Of a stretch of 64,000 bases of DNA, positions 60,740 through 64,000 are shown piece after piece. Each line of letters opens with the position of its first letter. The first letter of the stretch is position 1. This DNA is from Ciona savignyi. Taxonomy: Eukaryota; Chordata; Ascidiacea; Phlebobranchia; Cionidae. Location: contig CH003410.1 of assembly GCA_000149265.1 (NCBI GenBank), positions 21,977 to 85,976 of the forward strand, read 5' to 3'. The notes beneath the pieces are model-generated. The model was not told the DNA's origin, made no database searches, and worked only from the letters and a program-made list of their open reading frames with translations. Position numbers and translations under genes: made by a program.

Positions 60740-60830
60740 CGACTGTCGTTTTGCCGTTTTTTTATCGTTTTCCAATTTTTTTTAATAATCCTGATTGATG
60801 TTTTCATCGTGGAAACAAAAACTAAACTAA
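60740..60830 (+). repeat. Interspersed repeat shared with GMC1 introns
   Basis: gactgtcgttttgccgttt to gttttcatcgtggaaacaaa matches about 48680-48750 and 50368-50460, which lie in the two copies of GMC1 intron 4. The class is unknown. Confidence 0.55.
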
Positions 60831-61235
60831 AACTACTCCCCGTTCAAAAGATATTCTATTTTAATCGAGACTGACAACAACATACTGTGACGTAGCGTCA
60901 CGCATGACTAGACAATTTGTAAGGCACCAAAATTAGGAATGTCGTATTAACATAGCTTCAAATTGTTTATTTCTATAGAACGTTTAGGAAGGTGAAATAT
61001 TACAATTTTAGAAACGAAAGAGAAAAAATACGGTATTACGACATTTGTTTAAACATGCCGCGGTCATGACGACCAGTTTTTGTTAACCATGGTTAGTTGC
61101 CGTTTTTATATACCGGTGCTTGTAAATTAAAAAAGAGAATTTGGTGTTATATTGATGGATAGTCTCCATAGCCCTGCACATCGCAGTATTGAATTTTTTT
61201 TACACTGGCCTGCTGACTCCCAATTACTCATTTTG

Positions 61236-61580
61236 CGGTGCTTCTAATTACTACAGGATCGCTTGAAGTGGGGTCCCTTTATTTTGTACAGGTCCACTAG
61301 GTCTGCTATGTCCAGCACTAGGTCCAATGCCCTGCCCTAAACACTAATTTAAACCCTGCCCTAAACACTAATCTCAACCCCAGAACTAACCCTAACTCCA
61401 ACCCCATGTTTAAAACTAACTATAGCGGACCTAGCGCTGGACCTAGTGGACATAGTGGTACTAGCGGACCTGTACAAAACAGAGGGACCGCTTGGAGTGC
61501 TATTAGATCGCTTATAGGTTCACGGTAAGAGTTTGTGTTCCAAGCGCTTTAAACGATCCTGTAGTAATTAGAGGAACCGT
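61236..61580. mobile_element. Fold-back/MITE element, copy 2, nested
   Basis: Outer arms tctaattactacaggatcg and cgatcctgtagtaattaga are perfect inverted repeats. Inside, a second pair of arms (gggtccctttattttgtaca near 61271 and tgtacaaaacagagggacc ending 61489) encloses the core ccctaaacactaatctcaac, then cccagaactaaccctaac. Confidence 0.8.
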
Positions 61581-61817
61581 TTATTTGGTGTTCATTTTTC
61601 AGTTTTAGTAAACTGTCAGTAGGATAGGTGAAATGTGCATTTGTAATATTTCAATGTTGCTCTTTCCTTTTTATCATCGTTGTGTTCTAACTACTTTCTA
61701 AATTTGTACAAAAATAGGAACTTTGTAAAATAGGAACACAGATAACAAGTTAAAATATCGGGTTCTGGTGTACGGTTTGCATACACAATTTTTCCAAAAC
61801 TGCCGAAATCAGCTGAG

Positions 61818-63879
61818 ATGGCTGAATCCGATGCATTCAGTGACGACCAGAATGATGCATCAATCAAAGCTATGTCTCTAAATTCCCCTGAAGTTCCATT
61901 CAGTAACAGAAAGATCAGTAATGATGACGAAAATGGTTGGTTTATATGTTTAGTTTTACATTAAAAAATATGCAACAGGTTATCATTAATTAGGTAGAAT
62001 ACTGGTACCTGTAATTACTACATAATAAGCTAATAAATTTAAGGTCGTGCTTTACCGTAACGCTTTTTCATCGCTTGGAGAGCCCCCTGAGTAATGAGCT
62101 TAATGTGTCATTTTAATTTGTATGCGACTAGTAACATTGTCTGTTGTATTACGTCTTGTGGTAGTGTCAGATATATGGTAGGAAGTAGGATGGGCAGACA
62201 ATAAATATATCTGCCTATAAAAGTCTCTATATTTTGTTTTACACTTTTATAAAAAATGTTTGGTGTTAATACCCCATTTGCTTTGATTATATAAATTGTT
62301 TTTACCAAAAAGTGTTTAAACAAATAAAAATCAATACGTGATATTATACCAAACTAGAGTTAAAAAGAAGAAGTGGTTGTAGGTACCTCTGTTTTTGATG
62401 TTTTCAGATTCTATTAATGCTTTTTGTTATTCCAACAAATGTTATTCCAAGTTACCTAATTTTTTTACATTTGTTATATAGTAATTTTTTTACATTTGTT
62501 ATACGTATTGATAACAAAGTCCGCCATATCTTTTTCTTTAGATGGAGTCCCGGATTTAAAAGCCCCGTTCCGATCTGTGAACAGCATCCTCAATTTATCC
62601 CGAGAGGAAAAAGGCAGAAACGATTCCCGTCGAGTTTCATTCCCGGACGACGACAAAATAATCAGTGGTTATGGGGAACCTAGGAACCCATGGGCAAAAG
62701 GTGAAAATATTAACTTAATCAAAATGTAAAAATTTGTAAAAATATGAACAAAATAAACATGGGGGTTGCAATGAATGGTTAGTTAGTTCACAAAACAAGT
62801 CAATTATCCAAACCCTCGAGTCAAATCATCTTGACGTTCTAACTCAAGTTATGTTAAAGTCGGTATGACAAGGGAAAAACTAAAAGGAGGGAATGCATGG
62901 AGGAGGGAAGGAGGGAAACTAAATGCTAAAATGAAGATTAGGGCATTAGAGTTAGTTTTAAACATGGGGTTAGAGTTAGGGTAAGTTCTGGGGTTGAGAT
63001 TAGTGTTTAGGAAAGGGTTAAAATTAGTTTCTGTAATTTTGGTGAGAAGTTTCCCTCCTTCCCGCTTTCTCTTATTTTAGTGTAAGCCTACCCCATAATC
63101 AAACTTTTTTAGAAAATAACAAGTTTTAAGAAATGTAGTCTTATAAAAAAAACATAAACCTATATTTTCTGTATACATTCCTTTAATATTTTTAGAAATT
63201 AATTTAATTCCATTATTGATTTACCAGTAATAAGAAAGAAAATGAGCAATTATCAATTTTAAAATCAGATGTATATAACAAATCATGTTAAAAATCTGAA
63301 AAAAAAATATAAATGTATACCCTTTTAGAAACCCTAGTTGAAAAAAGATAAAAATTCAACCGAACAAGATTCTCTATGTTTTGCTTGAATGCATATTTAA
63401 TTCCAGCTAAAACTACATCCACTGAGGACTTGATACAAGCGTACACGACATCTTGTCAACATTGGGGGGTAAAACCCATCACAAAGCTTCTAATGCAGTT
63501 GCAAGTAAGCGTATTTGTTTATTACTTCTCATGCCGCACAGACCCTTGAAATCTGATAATTTGAAATCTGATAGTCGTAAACTATTAAGACAACGTACAA
63601 TTAAATGGGGAAATACAAGGAGAACTAACCTGACAAGAGGAAGACTTTGTTTCATCCCAGTAATTGTTGGCCCCATTCATTACTGATGATTATTACCGGC
63701 AGTAATACGATATTCATTCCCTTTGTTTTAGATGTGTTTAAATGTTTTTATTCATTTTCAATCAAGGGAATGACTCCCAATCCCAACGATAATTTGTGCT
63801 GATTTGAATGCTTAATGTAGTTATTTTTGACAGGAAGTCAAAGATTTCTCCGTCCGAGCCCATTCTTTAACACTGAAAG
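61818..63879 (+). CDS. PPP1R37: Protein phosphatase 1 regulatory subunit 37, 5' part (3' end outside window)
   Basis: Four exons in phase: 61818-61935, 62542-62700, 63407-63504, 63834-63879, the last with donor G/GTAATA, so the gene continues to the right. PPP1R37 (LRRC68) is a leucine-rich-repeat protein that binds and inhibits PP1. The first ~40 residues are acidic and Ser-rich. Exon 2 carries the PP1-docking motif RVSF (in SRRVSFPDDDKIISG) followed by EPRNPWAKG, the family pattern before the LRR region. Exon 3 encodes DLIQAYTTSCQHWGVKPITK and LLMQLQ, matching the conserved helix upstream of the repeats. The leucine-rich repeats themselves lie beyond the edge. Confidence 0.85.
62899..63065. 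mobile_element. Fold-back/MITE element, copy 3, different arms
   Basis: Arms ggagggaaggagggaaact and agtttccctccttccc are inverted repeats. The interior, read on the minus strand, repeats the core of copy 2 (cctaaacactaatctcaacc, then ccccatgtttaaaactaac). In PPP1R37 intron 2. Confidence 0.75.
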
Positions 63880-64000
63880 GTAATATTATTCCTTGTTTAT
63901 TTAAAGCTTATTGCCATGTATTCTGATAATCATTATATCAAGTAATATTACTTGTGCAAATCAGTTCTGAATTTTCTTGCCTGTGTATACAGTTATGGGA

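Larger units (their letters stand above)
58945..61817. other. Intergenic GMC2 to PPP1R37
   Basis: No exon recognised. A repeat shared with the GMC1 introns (cgttttgccgtttttt, then gttttcatcgtggaaacaaaaact) occurs at about 60740-60830, and a nested fold-back element at 61236-61580. Open frames at 59.5 and 60.4 kb lack splice support or family motifs. Confidence 0.5.

Noticed and set aside
61310..61405. ccctaa / aaccctaactcc words, telomere-like
   Set aside because: They belong to the core of a fold-back element that recurs elsewhere in the window, not to an interstitial telomere array.

Overview
The window reads as an AT-rich invertebrate chordate genome, most likely a solitary ascidian of the Ciona type. 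Genes are split into many short exons by introns of about 0.1-2.6 kb, the recognisable proteins are animal/chordate families (PIH1D2, PPP1R37, CKS, cPLA2, pentraxin, MRPS11), and the non-coding DNA is full of short tRNA-derived SINEs, hAT-type MITEs, fold-back elements and minisatellites. Species is inferred from gene style, not proven. All exon models below were built by hand from splice signals, phase continuity and protein family knowledge.

Layout. 1-6.5 kb, minus: 5' part of a secreted protein with three sushi-like modules and the start of a vWD domain, running off the left edge. 6.5-11.5 kb: repeats only. 11.57-12.5 kb, plus: two exons of a GT10 alpha-fucosyltransferase-like gene. 14.0-19.0 kb, minus: a complete five-exon collagen-like pentraxin of about 290 aa, with a roughly 336-bp satellite in its longest intron. 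19.0-24.2 kb: repeats. 24.2-37.5 kb, plus: a 19-exon cytosolic phospholipase A2 of about 759 aa (C2 domain plus catalytic lipase domain). 38.6-39.4 kb, plus: a CKS cell-cycle protein whose last exon appears to lie in a 293-bp assembly gap. 40.3-43.8 kb, minus: PIH1D2 (six exons, about 334 aa). 44.2-44.9 kb, minus: MRPS11 in one exon. 45.8-54.7 kb and 54.9-58.9 kb, plus: two tandem GMC oxidoreductase paralogues with almost identical exon lengths. The first carries an internal tandem duplication of exons 3-5 and a one-base deletion before its catalytic His; the second is intact (604 aa). 61.8 kb to the right edge, plus: 5' part of PPP1R37 with its RVSF PP1-docking motif.

The genes do not form one pathway. 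Several are secreted or lipid/redox enzymes (sushi-vWD protein, pentraxin, cPLA2, GMC enzymes); the rest are housekeeping (MRPS11, CKS, PIH1D2, PPP1R37). The most unusual points are the GMC1 exon-cassette duplication with conversion of the last exon, the fold-back elements that share one core but differ in their arms, kappa-B-like palindromes repeated through the pentraxin-intron satellite, antisense SINE copies lying just upstream of several 3' splice sites, and a fucosyltransferase with a changed donor-binding motif.
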